Shown: positions 20,633 through 29,849, numbered from the stretch's first letter. The stretch: 64,000 bases of DNA from Wukongibacter sp050859025 (GCF_050859025.1 NZ_CP138200.1:2790001-2854000); one strand, 5' to 3'. Made by a program: numbers and translations. Notes: generated by a model not told the origin, from the letters alone.

Positions 20633-21580
20633 TTATCCAAATACTAATTCCTTTATCTTTGCTAAATCTGAATCTTTTCCTAATGCTTTGTTGACGAAAT
20701 AGCAAAGATTATAGGCTAAAAGCTTGGTTTTCAAACGTGTTTGTAATCCCCAGAGGGACTTGGCCAATACTTTTTCAATATTAAGTTGTTCTGTGAGCTG
20801 CGAAGCAGTGGTTTCAATCCTTCTTCTAGCTTTAAATATTAGCTGTCTTATGAATTTAGGATATTGATCTTTGCTGTTATTTCTCTTTAAAGGAATAAGA
20901 TTAATGTTTTTCTCATCCTTTAGCTCAGGAGAAATGTTGCTATTGATGTATCCTTTATCTCCTAATACAGTTATTGATTGATAGGATTCAAGTAAATCCC
21001 ATACTACTTTCCTATCATCAATACTTGCTGAAGTAAGGACAAAATCAGTTACAAATCCATTAAGGCTTACAAGCAAATGAAGTTTATAGCCAAAATAAGT
21101 TTCCTTTTTAGAAGGGCATTTACCATAGTTTGCCCCATATCCTCTAAAAGTTTTGTGAAACCTAGCTCTACCGAATTTACACACTGATATTGGAATACTA
21201 TCAATAATCCTATACGGATTATTGGTGTAACCAAGCATAGATGCAATTTCTTTTCGAATTTCATCTATTACTGAGTGCAGTGCCCTACGGGTTCTATTAA
21301 ATCGGCTTCTATCACAGAATTTAGGAAATAAGTCTCTAAAATTCTTTCTACAAAAACCAAACCAGGCTTTCTCGGAATCAATGGTTAATAGTTCGCCGAC
21401 AATACTGATGGTAATCATTTCACTATCACTTAGTATACAATCATTGATATTTCTACGTTCTTTAATATATGTTGGGGTAATGTTTTGGTAAATATCATCA
21501 ATTATGACATAACTGACAATAATAAAGTCTTTTAAGTCGTTAATTTCTTTGATAGAATATTTCTTATGAAGCTCCAGCAT
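20633..21580 (-). CDS. IS982-family transposase
   Basis: 315 residues. DDE-type enzyme: first Asp in RIIDSIPISVCKFGRARFHK, second in SITVLGDKGYIN, Glu in KARRRIETTASQL. This order and the long N-terminal helical region (YIKERRNINDCILSDSEMITISIVGE) are typical of IS982. GGAGG sits upstream of the ATG. The frame is intact, so the element may be active. Confidence 0.88.
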   Translation of the reverse strand: MLELHKKYSIKEINDLKDFIIVSYVIIDDIYQNITPTYIKERRNINDCILSDSEMITISIVGELLTIDSEKAWFGFCRKNFRDLFPKFCDRSRFNRTRRALHSVIDEIRKEIASMLGYTNNPYRIIDSIPISVCKFGRARFHKTFRGYGANYGKCPSKKETYFGYKLHLLVSLNGFVTDFVLTSASIDDRKVVWDLLESYQSITVLGDKGYINSNISPELKDEKNINLIPLKRNNSKDQYPKFIRQLIFKARRRIETTASQLTEQLNIEKVLAKSLWGLQTRLKTKLLAYNLCYFVNKALGKDSDLAKIKELVFG

Positions 21581-21767
21581 ATGTTTTCCTCCTATCTTTG
21601 GTGTTTGGCGATATTAAAGATAGGTTAACATAATTTGCTGGGGTTTTTCTATTTGTAAATTTTAACTAGCACAACGAGTTAATTTAAATATTTTTTTCAA
21701 TATCCTAAGACCCGTAAGAGTTTTTAAAATAAGGCTCTGTTTAAGAATAATGTTGATATTTAGCGTT

Positions 21768-21878
21768 ATAATGGAACCTTAGAATTAAGGTTCCATTATG
21801 TCGTATTCTAAGAAAACTGTACAATTTGAGTATGGACTATTTCTCTTACTTGATAATATCAATGTAGCCGAGAAATAG
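21768..21878 (+). other. 13-bp hairpin followed by a 26-codon ORF fragment
   Basis: A perfect 13-bp stem (ATAATGGAACCTT / AAGGTTCCATTAT, loop AGAATT, 21768-21799) runs straight into ATG 21798 and 26 codons (YSKKTVQFEYGLFLLLDN) before TAG. It looks like the end and first codons of another degraded insertion sequence, now inside the left part of the IS1595-type unit. It could also be a terminator for the minus-strand arr gene. Confidence 0.35.
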
Positions 21879-21976
21879 TAGTAATCTATTTAAAGTAGCT
21901 AATTATTTGAATCTTCCGTAATCAGGCGCCACTGCTTATTCAGCAATCCCTCCCAGTTGAAAAGATCCTCTCAGAA

Positions 21977-22393
21977 TTAATCATATATTATAGCTTTTCC
22001 TTGTTCCCGTAACTTTTTTAAAGATGTAAGCATGTGATTTATTTCTTCATCGGAATGTCTTTCCCATGAACCTAATTCAGCTATTATTTTCAAAGGAGAT
22101 TTAGACCTATAAGAACGTGTAGGATTTCCAGGAAATCTTTTGTCAGTTAAGTTCGGATCATTTTCAAAATCACCTAATGGTTCTACAATATAAATTCTTT
22201 CCTTTGATTTAGATGTTGCTAATTCAGCCCCCCATTTAGCGGCATCTAATGTTGCAGTAAAGTATATATAGTTGGATTTTTTGTCTTGGTAGTTTGATAA
22301 GTGTTGTGGTTTTAATAAATCTCCAATTTTTAGTTCTGCTTTAGTACCATGAAAGAAAGGTCCATTATCTAAGACATCGTGTTTGTTATTCAT
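21977..22393 (-). CDS. arr: Rifampin ADP-ribosyltransferase
   Basis: 138 residues, the full length of Arr enzymes. These transfer ADP-ribose from NAD to rifamycin antibiotics and so inactivate them in the cytoplasm. The sequence follows the family closely: FFHGTKAELKIGDLL, SNYIYFTATLDAAKWGAELA, RIYIVEPLGDFENDPNLTDKRFPGNPTRSYRS and a C-terminal REQGKAIIYD. The HGT and YFTA segments carry the NAD-site His and Tyr. Upstream on the minus strand are AGGTGG before the ATG and a TATAAT-like box, so it has its own promoter. It lies between the inverted repeats of an IS1595-type element. Confidence 0.93.
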   Translation of the reverse strand: MNNKHDVLDNGPFFHGTKAELKIGDLLKPQHLSNYQDKKSNYIYFTATLDAAKWGAELATSKSKERIYIVEPLGDFENDPNLTDKRFPGNPTRSYRSKSPLKIIAELGSWERHSDEEINHMLTSLKKLREQGKAIIYD

Positions 22394-22632
22394 ACTAATC
22401 CACCTCTTATATTTTTAGATTTATGTATAACATTATAGTGTAGAAATTATAAAAAAAGTAGTCTATAAATAATATGTAAATAATGGTCTAATATAAGTAG
22501 AGAGAGTGTTGTTGAACGACAATTACCTATTCCATTAGTGGTCTATCGCACATACTTCTATAAATGTACAACTGATTACACTTACTGCTGTTGCACATTT
22601 TTCTACAAATGCGTATTTATACTATCAATCTA

Positions 22633-23670
22633 TTATATAAATATTGCTTTTCTTGTTTTAAAATCCTCTAATTTTGTATTGCAATGAGAAGTATGAGACT
22701 GTACTATAAGATATTTGCTCTTTATTGTATCTTTTTCTGTATCAAAGTATTGAAGCCACTTAAACCAATACATGTAATTAGAAAGATACTTAGTAGCCAC
22801 ACCATTAAATCTGTCCATCCATTTCTTGAGTTTACTGTGATAATAATTAATGTGCTGTATATGATATACCCCCTCTTTATGTCTTCCACGCTTAATTTGT
22901 TTTAGTTCAACACCTGTATTTTGTGCAAACTTAAGATAACTTTTATGAGAATCAGTACAGAAAATAGCATCTCCATCAATTTTATCATTAAAGAATCTCT
23001 CTATATCTGTATGTTTCATCCTACCTTTGCATATGAGTTCTGTCATTATGTTTCCAACCCTATCCATAGCACATAGCACACAAACCTGTTCATTTGATAT
23101 TCCTCTTTTTCTCCCTTTTGTCCCTCTCTTGCGTGACTTTCTTGGCATGATAAAATTCTTACTCTTTTTGTGATTTCCTTTAAAGGATTCTCTGAAAAAA
23201 GTTTCGTCAACTTCTACAACTCCACCTACGCTTCCCATGCCCATAAAAGTTCTAATTGCATCTATTATTTTATGTCTCCAGTAGAATGAAGTAGGTACAC
23301 TAATGCCAACTATCTCTGCACATTTCCTAATAGAATAGCCATTTATCATGCATTTTGCATATAATACCCATTTCCTTGTATCTTTTTTACTATTGTATCT
23401 TGGTGAGTGTGTAAAATCATTAAAAGTTTTTCTACAGGACCTGCAGATATATCTTTGTTTCCCATTAAATTTACCGTTTCTTGATACTTCATCATGGTCA
23501 CAATGAGGACATACTTTTCCTCTTGAGAATCTATTCTCTTTAACTTCATCTGTAACTTCTGTAACGAATGAACCTAATACAATTATTTCTTCTAGATAAT
23601 TTAATACTTCTTCTTGTTCTGTTGCCCCTAAAATCTTTATATCTTTTATTACTGATTCTACACTTGGCAT
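22633..23670 (-). CDS. IS1595-family transposase
   Basis: 345 residues. N-terminal zinc ribbon (CPHCDHDEVSRNGKFNGKQ then YICRSCRKTF), a helix-turn-helix (YSIRKCAEIVGISVPTSFYWRHKI), then the IS1595-type DDE domain with VVEVDETFFRE, AIFCTDSHKSYLKF and a C-terminal HIQHINYYHSKLKKWMDRFNG block. GGAGG lies seven bases before the ATG. The reading frame is intact. Its 3' end faces the arr gene, about 240 bases away. Confidence 0.9.
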   Translation of the reverse strand: MPSVESVIKDIKILGATEQEEVLNYLEEIIVLGSFVTEVTDEVKENRFSRGKVCPHCDHDEVSRNGKFNGKQRYICRSCRKTFNDFTHSPRYNSKKDTRKWVLYAKCMINGYSIRKCAEIVGISVPTSFYWRHKIIDAIRTFMGMGSVGGVVEVDETFFRESFKGNHKKSKNFIMPRKSRKRGTKGRKRGISNEQVCVLCAMDRVGNIMTELICKGRMKHTDIERFFNDKIDGDAIFCTDSHKSYLKFAQNTGVELKQIKRGRHKEGVYHIQHINYYHSKLKKWMDRFNGVATKYLSNYMYWFKWLQYFDTEKDTIKSKYLIVQSHTSHCNTKLEDFKTRKAIFI

Positions 23671-23988
23671 ACCAAGACCTCCATAATCATTTGTATAGTC
23701 TTATTATGCCTAATTAATCAGATAATATCCATTTTCAATATTATTCTTAAACAGAGCCTAAAAATAAAGAATGAAGAAATAGTATTAGAGAAGGTTAAAT
23801 ATTAAAAAAGATTGAATCAATTAATTAAAGGATGAAATAGGTTATAAAGATCTAAAAAAGAAGTGTGTATACTAACAGGTATAAGTAAATATGAAATAAT
23901 GGCAAGGAGTTGAGTTCAAGGGTTATAAAAAAATTGCAAAATCTAACAGAAAAAATCAAAGTGATAATTAGTAATTTTGAAGAGAATA

Positions 23989-24011
23989 AGTAAATTAGTA
24001 AAGCCTGACCC
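23989..24011 (-). repeat. REP-like repeat, copy 1
   Basis: Complement of the 23-base sequence GGGTCAGGCTTTACTAATTT plus ACT found at five other places here. It is one of two copies in this orientation. The rest of the gap 23759-24316 is AT-rich (about 75%) and holds no gene I can support. Confidence 0.7.
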
Positions 24012-24316
24012 TTGACATCTTATTTAGCGACTGGATATATAGGATATATATTAGTGAAAAATTTATTATGAATATCAAAAAAAATTTCAGTAAAGAATCT
24101 ACAAATTATTCGAATGAATTATTGTATAATGTATTTTAGAAAGGAGGGATGAGTTTAAAAAGTGAACTTGACATTATATAGGCATACATTTTGTTACTAG
24201 AATTTAATATTAATCTTTGTTAGCGTATGCTAAAACAAATAATACTAATGAAAAGAACAGATTTAACAATATAGAGAATTTAAAAAAGTATAGAATATAT
24301 AACAAGTAAGAACATA

Positions 24317-24532
24317 ATGATTTATGACGAAGAAGGCAAGATAATTTATGAATATCAATCAGATGGTAACAATGTAAAATATGTTTATGATATGAATGGT
24401 GAGTTAAAAGAATCGGTTGACAGTAGAGGATGGAAAGATGTATATGTTAAGAATGGAGTGAGTAAGGAAAACAGTGTTAATTATTTGTTCTGTCAAATAT
24501 TTGAAGGATACTGGGGAGATGATTGGGAATAA
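24317..24532 (+). CDS. Small hypothetical protein, YD/Rhs-like
   Basis: 71 residues from an ATG with only a weak upstream ribosome site. The first half (YDEEGKIIYEYQSDGNNVKYVYDMNGELKE) resembles YD-type Rhs repeats, so it may be a remnant of an Rhs or wall-associated protein. The C-terminus FEGYWGDDWE is acidic. A hairpin (CAGTAG / CTACTG, about 24550-24570) follows the stop. Confidence 0.35.
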   Translation: MIYDEEGKIIYEYQSDGNNVKYVYDMNGELKESVDSRGWKDVYVKNGVSKENSVNYLFCQIFEGYWGDDWE

Positions 24533-24589
24533 TTATTATTTTTTGCCTCTCAGTAGTTTTACTACTGAAAGAGTATTATTATTGGCTTA

Positions 24590-25190
24590 AGCCAGTTGAG
24601 CTCGCAAAGCGTGCGAAACATTAAACCATCCGCTATGAGGGTGCGGAAACGATGGTTATACCAAAAAATCACCTTTTCATTATAATAGAGTTGTTCAAGC
24701 TACTATAATAACTGAAGGAAAGGTGATTTTAATGGTTAATAAAGCAAATAGTCTGGCACATACTAAATGAATGAGTAAGTACCATATTGTCTTTACTCCT
24801 AAGTATAGATGAAATAGTCGATTTCTAAATGCTACAATCAAGTAAATTCAAAGGTAAATACGCATTGATGATATTCGATAAGCATGCAAATCTCAAATAT
24901 AAATTTGGAAATAGACATTCTGTGCAGAAGGATATTATGTCAGCACAGTAGGTCTGAATGAGGCAACAATCAAAAAATATATCCAAGAGCAAGAATAACA
25001 GGATATATTAAAAGATAAGTTAAGTGTAAAATAATACAAAGACCACTTTAAGTGGTAGACAGTATTACAAAACCCCTTTAGGGGTGGGAAAAGTGGCAAA
25101 GGCGCTGTAGCTTGAACAAAATGAAAGCTAACGTCTTGAGGCGTTAGCCGGTAACAACCCCTTATAGGGGTAGAGTAAACCACCCGTTTT
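24590..25190 (+). mobile_element. IS200/IS605-type element, decayed and split
   Basis: Left-end imperfect palindrome AACCATC...GATGGTT at 24624-24657 enclosing CCGC/GCGG, a transposase pseudogene, and a right end with several small palindromes. The terminal hairpin is cut: ACCACCCGTTTT ends at 25190 and ACGGGTGGT resumes at 28405. Joining the two halves and removing one TTT gives a perfect 9-bp stem with a TTT loop, the expected right-end structure. An IS3 element occupies the break. Left boundary is approximate. Confidence 0.7.
24732..25034 (+). pseudogene. IS200 transposase (TnpA) pseudogene
   Basis: Begins MVNKANSLAHTK, then a TGA where family members have Trp, then MSKYHIVFTPKYR, another TGA and further stops. 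A later frame reads HANLKYKFGNRH, then GYYVSTVGLNEATIKKYIQEQE and ILKDKLSVK. These are hallmark segments of the small single-strand HUH transposase. At least three in-frame stops and a frameshift mean it is dead. Confidence 0.85.
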
Positions 25191-25231
25191 TGAACTGGGT
25201 TTTGTCAAGTGGACAATCAATTAATTAAAAT

Positions 25232-25715
25232 TTAGGACACGAGTGCTTGGTTTCGATATTCAATCGGAGCTAAGCACTCTAGTCGTTTTTGTAATCTTTT
25301 TTCATTATAAAATTTTATATAGTCATGAATCTTTTGTATCAACTCATCCATTGATTTAAATTTTTTATCATAAAACATTTCTGACTTTAAAATTCCAAAG
25401 AAACCTTCCATTGGACCATTATCAATGCATTTGCCTACTCTAGACATACTTTGAGTCATGTTAGCTTTTTCTATTTTAGTTTTGAAAGGTCGGTTTGTAT
25501 ATTGAAATCCTCTATCACTATGAAATATCGGTTTTGCTCCAGGATGTTTCTTTATAGCTCTATCAAACATCTTGAAAACTAATCTATTATTGTTTGAAAA
25601 AGATAATTCATACTCAACGATAGAATTATCATATAAGTCTAAAATGGGGCTAAGATACAACTTTCGTTTATCTTCAGGGATTGAAAACTCTGTTACATCT
25701 GTAAGCCATTTCTGA
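25232..25715 (-). pseudogene. IS3 OrfB, C-terminal half, cut off by IS256
   Basis: Integrase-core (rve) half of the IS150-type transposase. It starts inside LTDVTEFSIPEDKRKLYLSPILDLYDNSIVEYEL and includes PIFHSDRGFQYTN (second Asp), GKCIDNGPMEGFFGILKSEM (catalytic Glu) and LEYR-like IEYRNQALVS. The N-terminal half is at 27226 onward; an IS256 with a duplicated CCATTTCTGA separates them. Removing the insert restores one open frame. Confidence 0.85.
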
Positions 25716-27225
25716 GAGTATGTAAATAACTTTGTGCTTTAATTAATTATCAAATCAATATTTCTGATAATAATTATTAAAAATAACTAGCTAAAATATA
25801 AAATTATGGTAGCCGAAATTATTCTGAAATATACATATTTTAGTATGATTTCGGCTATAATTTTAATGTGATTTTTCTGCTTTTACCTTGAGCTATTTAG
25901 GGTAAAAGCATCTTTTTTTATAAGTAATTTGTAAATCTTTCACCATAAATTATTGATAGTTGATTTACTATAATATCCCAATTATCATATCGTCTACTCC
26001 ACTTTTTAGATACATTTTTTGATGCTAAATACAGTATTTTTTCTAGGGATTCATCTGTTGGAAATACAGTCTTTGTTTTTGTCACTTTCCTATATTGTCT
26101 ATGCAAGGATTCTATTATGTTCGTTGTATATATGATCTTTCTTATTTCCTGAGAATACTTAAAGAAGGTACTTAGTACATCCCAGTTATTTTCCCAACTT
26201 CTAATTGCATGAGGATATTTTTTACCCCACTTTTCGCTTACCTCCATTAGAGCTTCATAACCCTTTGTTTCATCTGCTACCTGGTATATTGTCTTAAGAT
26301 CTTTTGCAAAGGACTTTCTATCTTTGAATGGTACATATTTAAGTGTACTCCTTATTTGATGTATAATACAGCGTTGCATTTCTGAATTCGGATAAGTGGC
26401 TTCTAGAGCTTGTTTAAATCCGTTTAGACCATCTACACTAAAAATCATAACTTCCTTTAACCCTCTATTTTTCAAACTGTTGAGCACTGAAAGCCAAAAT
26501 TTAGAAGTCTCATTCTCTCCAATCCATATTCCTAATATTTCTTTAAGCCCTTCCTTATTAACTCCTAATACTACATATGCTGCCTTTGAAACTACTTGAT
26601 TGTTTTCTCTAACTTTAAAATGGATAGCATCCATAAATACAAACGGATACATACTATCTACTGGATGGGATTGCCATTCTTTTATTTGGGGTAATATTTT
26701 GTCTGTTATCTTACTAACCATTTCGGCAGATACTTCTATACCATAAATATCGTTTATTTGATCGTGTATATCTCTTGTAGACATACCCCTAGCGTAAAGT
26801 GATATTATCTGCTCCTCAATACCTGAAATATTTCTCTTGTTTTTAGGAATTACCGTTGGCTCAAATTCACCATTTCTGTCTCTAGGTACATTTATATCTA
26901 CTACTCCATACTTAGATTTAACTTTCTTTTTTGTATGACCATTACGCCTATTATCAGTTTCTTTTCCTTGACGATCATGTTTCTCATAGCCTAGCTTTAA
27001 ATCTAGTTCTGCTTCCAACATTTCCTGAAGTGTGTCCTTGAATAATTCCTTCAGATACTCATGTACATCATCTGATGTTTTTAATCCTCCATCAACTATT
27101 ATTGATCTCAAAACTTCTTTTGGTAATGTACTCATAAAAAATCTCCTCTCTGGTTTTAATTGTTATTCTAATTATTACCAGAAAAGAGATTTATTTTTCA
27201 CTAAAGCACAGATTTTATTACATTA
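25716..27225 (-). mobile_element. IS256-family insertion sequence
   Basis: About 1.51 kb between two copies of CCATTTCTGA (25706-25715 and 27226-27235); the true duplication is probably the 8-9 bp normal for IS256. Imperfect terminal repeats share a GTGCTTTA core (about 25733 and its complement near 27202). One intact transposase gene lies inside. The target is the orfB gene of an IS3 element. Confidence 0.85.
25918..27135 (-). CDS. IS256-family transposase (MULE-type)
   Basis: 405 residues, normal length. Opens with SIIVDGGLKTSDDVHEYLKELFKDTLQEMLEAELDLKLGYEKHD and RRNGHTKKKVKSKYG. DDE residues lie in YPFVFMDAIHFKVREN, EVMIFSVDGLNGFKQAL and TTNIIESLHRQYRKVTK; the CIIHQIR signature is present. 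GAGGAGA lies before the ATG. The frame is intact, so this is the youngest layer of the nested insertion and may be mobile. Confidence 0.93.
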   Translation of the reverse strand: MSTLPKEVLRSIIVDGGLKTSDDVHEYLKELFKDTLQEMLEAELDLKLGYEKHDRQGKETDNRRNGHTKKKVKSKYGVVDINVPRDRNGEFEPTVIPKNKRNISGIEEQIISLYARGMSTRDIHDQINDIYGIEVSAEMVSKITDKILPQIKEWQSHPVDSMYPFVFMDAIHFKVRENNQVVSKAAYVVLGVNKEGLKEILGIWIGENETSKFWLSVLNSLKNRGLKEVMIFSVDGLNGFKQALEATYPNSEMQRCIIHQIRSTLKYVPFKDRKSFAKDLKTIYQVADETKGYEALMEVSEKWGKKYPHAIRSWENNWDVLSTFFKYSQEIRKIIYTTNIIESLHRQYRKVTKTKTVFPTDESLEKILYLASKNVSKKWSRRYDNWDIIVNQLSIIYGERFTNYL

Positions 27226-27680
27226 CCATTTCTGATTTGGCTTAGTCGATTTAAAGTCTCTAGCAAGAATATTTTCTTGAATGTAGTCTGGTTTCGTTCT
27301 TTTTCTATTTACCTTTTTTCTTCTAATTCTTGCTTTTATACCAGTAAATCTCATTAGTCTATGTATATATCCTTCAGAATAAGATGTCTGATTAAATTTA
27401 TTAATAAACATTGTCATCCGTCTATACCCAAGAATGCCATCATAAGTGGTGTTATAGTCATTTATTAATGAGCATAATACTTCATCCTGTTTTTCCTTAT
27501 TCGGTTTTACACGATTTTTATTTTTATAGTAGCCACTCCTCGAAACATCAAATTCATTACAAAGCTCTACTACTGAATATCCTTGAAGTCTATAATAATC
27601 AATGGTATCATAGGTATCTTGAAGTCTTACTTTTGTGAGCGTCTTTTCTGGGCCAATTCTTCTTTTTTTTTAAACAATTC
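27226..27680 (-). pseudogene. IS3 OrfB, N-terminal half
   Basis: Reads continuously on the minus strand: RIGPEKTLTKVRLQDTYD, VVELCNEFDVSRSGYYKNKN, SYSEGYIHRLMRFTGIKARI and KPNQKW up to the IS256. This is the HTH_21 region that precedes the integrase core. The frame joins OrfA by a -1 shift at an A8G run (27662-27669 on the plus strand as T8), the usual programmed slip for this family. Confidence 0.8.
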
Positions 27681-28355
27681 AAGTCTAAATTCTGCTCTTT
27701 CCCTCAAGGCTTTTTCTCTTTCTAACTCTAACTTGAGTTTTTCAACTTCAGATAAAGCACTATCGTCAATTACTGCTTTTTCTTTGCGTCCACGTTTTTT
27801 ATATTTTAAGCCTTCTTCACCATCTTTAAGATACTTTTTAACCCACTGATAAACGAGTGCATATTTTACACTGTTTTTATCTGCTGCTTCTTTATAATTC
27901 ATGCTATTATTTAAAACCCATTTTACAATTTCTAATCGTTCTTCAAATGTAGTTTTTCTTGATTTCATGGTATAGACTTCTCCCTTAGGATCATAATCTT
28001 TTGGCTTTATACCATTATAATAGTTATTAACCCACTTTGTAATAGTTCTTATACTAATATTGTGCTTTGCACCTAAAGACCTCAAACTTTCTTCACCTGA
28101 AAGATACTCGTTAATAAGTAATAATTTGAATTCTTTAGTATATGAATCATTTCTGTTACTTATATTAAATGCAGACTCACCATGTATTTTATATGCATAA
28201 TACCATTCTTTAATTGCAGATGAACTAACACCAAAATTTATTCCTATAGTGTGAAAGCTTCCTTTTCCTAAATCATACTCTTCGCATGCTTGTACTTTTA
28301 ACTCTTTACTTAATTTTGAGCTTCTACCCATAAAAAAATACCTCCAAGTAAACAA
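27627..28355 (-). CDS. IS3-family OrfA (helix-turn-helix protein)
   Basis: 242 residues with repeated helix-turn-helix units (FGVSSSAIKEWYYAYKIHGESAF; HNISIRTITKWVNNYYNG; NSVKYALVYQWVKKYLKDGEEGL) and a C-terminal coiled coil (SEVEKLKLELEREKALRERAEFRLELFKKK). It binds the IS ends, and on -1 slippage at the poly-A run it is extended into the OrfAB transposase. The start near 28334 (MGRSSKLSKEL) with a GGAGG site is more likely than the first Met. Confidence 0.85.
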   Translation of the reverse strand: MFTWRYFFMGRSSKLSKELKVQACEEYDLGKGSFHTIGINFGVSSSAIKEWYYAYKIHGESAFNISNRNDSYTKEFKLLLINEYLSGEESLRSLGAKHNISIRTITKWVNNYYNGIKPKDYDPKGEVYTMKSRKTTFEERLEIVKWVLNNSMNYKEAADKNSVKYALVYQWVKKYLKDGEEGLKYKKRGRKEKAVIDDSALSEVEKLKLELEREKALRERAEFRLELFKKKEELAQKRRSQK

Positions 28356-28476
28356 TCTAATTTTAATTAATTAAACTGTCTACTTTGGAAGTATCATACC
28401 ATTTACGGGTGGTGCTGATTTGAGTTGTATTATTATAAAATTTATTGAGACTATTATTGTTTAAAGGAGAGATATT

Positions 28477-29205
28477 TTGAAAAAAACTTATATACTAATT
28501 GTAATTCTAATTATTGGTTGTATTGGTTATATTGGAGTTAAACGAATAAATGGTGTTGCTAAATTACCAGAAATTGAGAAGAAGTTTAGCATTATAGATG
28601 AAACTATCTCTAGCGATAAAATGGCTAACGAAGCAATTAAAGCATTAAAAGATTATTTAGAATCAAACAAATTGACTTCAGAAGATATTAAAAGAATATC
28701 TTCTAATATTACTACATTTAAGAATGATGATGTGTGTATTATTGAATATAGGCAACCACCAGATTTATATGGTAATTCAGGAAGAAGTTCATGGAAAATA
28801 TTACAATTCAAGAATAATAAACCAATAGTTGTGTTTGAAAAAAATAGACCTCTTGATTTGATTGGATTCAAAGTAATTGAAGGAAATAAAGATGATATAC
28901 TTTTTACCTATAATGAAAACCATGAAGTGAATCACAGGAAAATTCAGGTACTTGCTTACAATGTTACTGATAATAAAATAGAAGATAGACAGTCATTAAA
29001 TAAGTCAGACTTAAGTTCAGATATTTGGGAAATTGACGTAAGTGCAGGTCTGATATGGAATAGAAATAATTTTAGCATATACATAGATAATATTTCTCAA
29101 GATGGGAAGGAAGTATTACTTGTAAGTGTAGATGGGCAAGGTAATAAGCAAAAATTATTATTATCATTGGATAAAAATAATCAATATATAATTACAAATG
29201 AATAA
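28477..29205 (+). CDS. Putative lipoprotein of unknown function
   Basis: 242 residues, TTG start with AAAGGAGAG six bases upstream. A short N-terminal KK followed by a hydrophobic stretch ends in LIIGC, a plausible lipobox with Cys15, so export and lipid anchoring are likely. The rest is a mixed beta-rich extracellular domain (SSWKILQFKNNKPIVVFEKN; EIDVSAGLIWNRNNFSIYIDN) that I do not recognise. It stands alone just downstream of the IS200 remnant. Alternatively the N-terminus is a simple membrane anchor. Confidence 0.6.
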   Translation: MKKTYILIVILIIGCIGYIGVKRINGVAKLPEIEKKFSIIDETISSDKMANEAIKALKDYLESNKLTSEDIKRISSNITTFKNDDVCIIEYRQPPDLYGNSGRSSWKILQFKNNKPIVVFEKNRPLDLIGFKVIEGNKDDILFTYNENHEVNHRKIQVLAYNVTDNKIEDRQSLNKSDLSSDIWEIDVSAGLIWNRNNFSIYIDNISQDGKEVLLVSVDGQGNKQKLLLSLDKNNQYIITNE

Positions 29206-29319
29206 TTAACATGTTTTTATTTGCTAATATCTATTATTCTAATATGATAAGATACTAAATGCTAATTTGTGATCATATTATGGTACTTGAAAGCTATAAT
29301 AGTACGAGGAGGAAATAGA

Positions 29320-29836
29320 ATGAAACTAATAAAAAACAGAACTGCCCTAGGGATAGCCTGTATAGTGCTATCTCTTTTCATTTGCTTTGACTTAACACCA
29401 ATGTTCAACAAAGCAGTAGCTAATAAAGTAAAAATCATAAGAGTAACAAAAGACATCACAATAGGTGACGAGATTACATCAAACATGATACAAACCATTG
29501 AAGTAGGTGGGTATAATCTACCAAATAATGTGATTAAGAATAAGGAAAACATCATAGGGAAGTACGCAACTACTGACATGAAAAGAGGTGATTATATTTT
29601 ATCATCTAAGCTATCTGATACACCCCTTGCTTGAATATGACTACCTTGAAAATTTTACAGGAGATAGAAGAGCTATAGCTGTAACGTTAAGAAACTTTGC
29701 CAGTGGGTTATCAGGCAAGCTACAAAACGGTGATATCGTATCCGTATATGTAGCCGACTATGGTGATAAAAAAGAAACCCTATCACCCATAGAACTAAAA
29801 TATGTTGAAGTATTAGCTGTTACTTTAGTAAATTAA
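29320..29836 (+). pseudogene. CpaB-like (Flp pilus / SAF domain) gene, frameshifted and truncated
   Basis: ATG 29320 after AGGAGG. N-terminal anchor (TALGIACIVLSLFICFDL), then a SAF domain (VKIIRVTKDITIGDEITSNMIQ, NIIGKYATTDMKRGDYIL). The frame stops at 29632-29634, while the next frame continues the same protein (EYDYLENFTGDRRAIAVTLRNFASGL, LQNGDIVSVYVADYG). One extra T in GCTTGAA explains this. The usual CpaB C-terminus is missing and a REP-like repeat begins exactly where homology ends. No other Flp pilus genes are nearby. Confidence 0.75.
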
Positions 29837-29849
29837 TAAAGCCTGCCCC
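29827..29849 (-). repeat. REP-like repeat, copy 2
   Basis: Complement of GGGGCAGGCTTTATTAATTT plus ACT, two changes from the consensus. It overlaps the last codons of the broken CpaB gene. Confidence 0.65.

Larger units (their letters stand above)
20521..21690 (-). mobile_element. IS982-family insertion sequence
   Basis: The single transposase gene is flanked by imperfect terminal inverted repeats. Reading outward-in, the left end (20521 on) and the complement of the right end (to about 21690) agree in about 28 of 35 positions, including the shared core TAGCACAA.GAGTTAA. Length is about 1.17 kb, in the family range. I could not define a target duplication because the flanks are AT-rich, so end positions are approximate. 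Confidence 0.65.
21733..23758 (-). mobile_element. IS1595-family unit carrying arr as passenger
   Basis: A 19-bp perfect inverted repeat (GGCTCTGTTTAAGAATAAT at 21733; its complement ending 23758) bounds a 2.03-kb segment. It holds a zinc-ribbon DDE transposase on the right and an arr resistance gene on the left, both on the minus strand. The flanking 8-mers taaaataa (21725) and aaaaataa (23760) differ by one base and fit the 8-bp duplication known for IS1595. Passenger-carrying members of this family (transporter IS) are known in Clostridium, where one carries a lincomycin resistance gene. The assignment of arr as cargo is inferred from the repeat ends. Confidence 0.75.
25191..28401 (-). mobile_element. 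IS3-family (IS150-like) element with IS256 inserted
   Basis: Ends are TGAACTGG... at 25191 and the complement of ...TCATACCA at 28401. Both reach the inner inverted repeat (GTGGACAA versus GTAGACAG) after the same distance, and AATTAATTAAAATT is shared. A 3-bp target duplication TTT flanks it. It carries orfA and orfB on the minus strand; orfB is split by an IS256 element. Without the insert it is about 1.7 kb. Confidence 0.8.
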
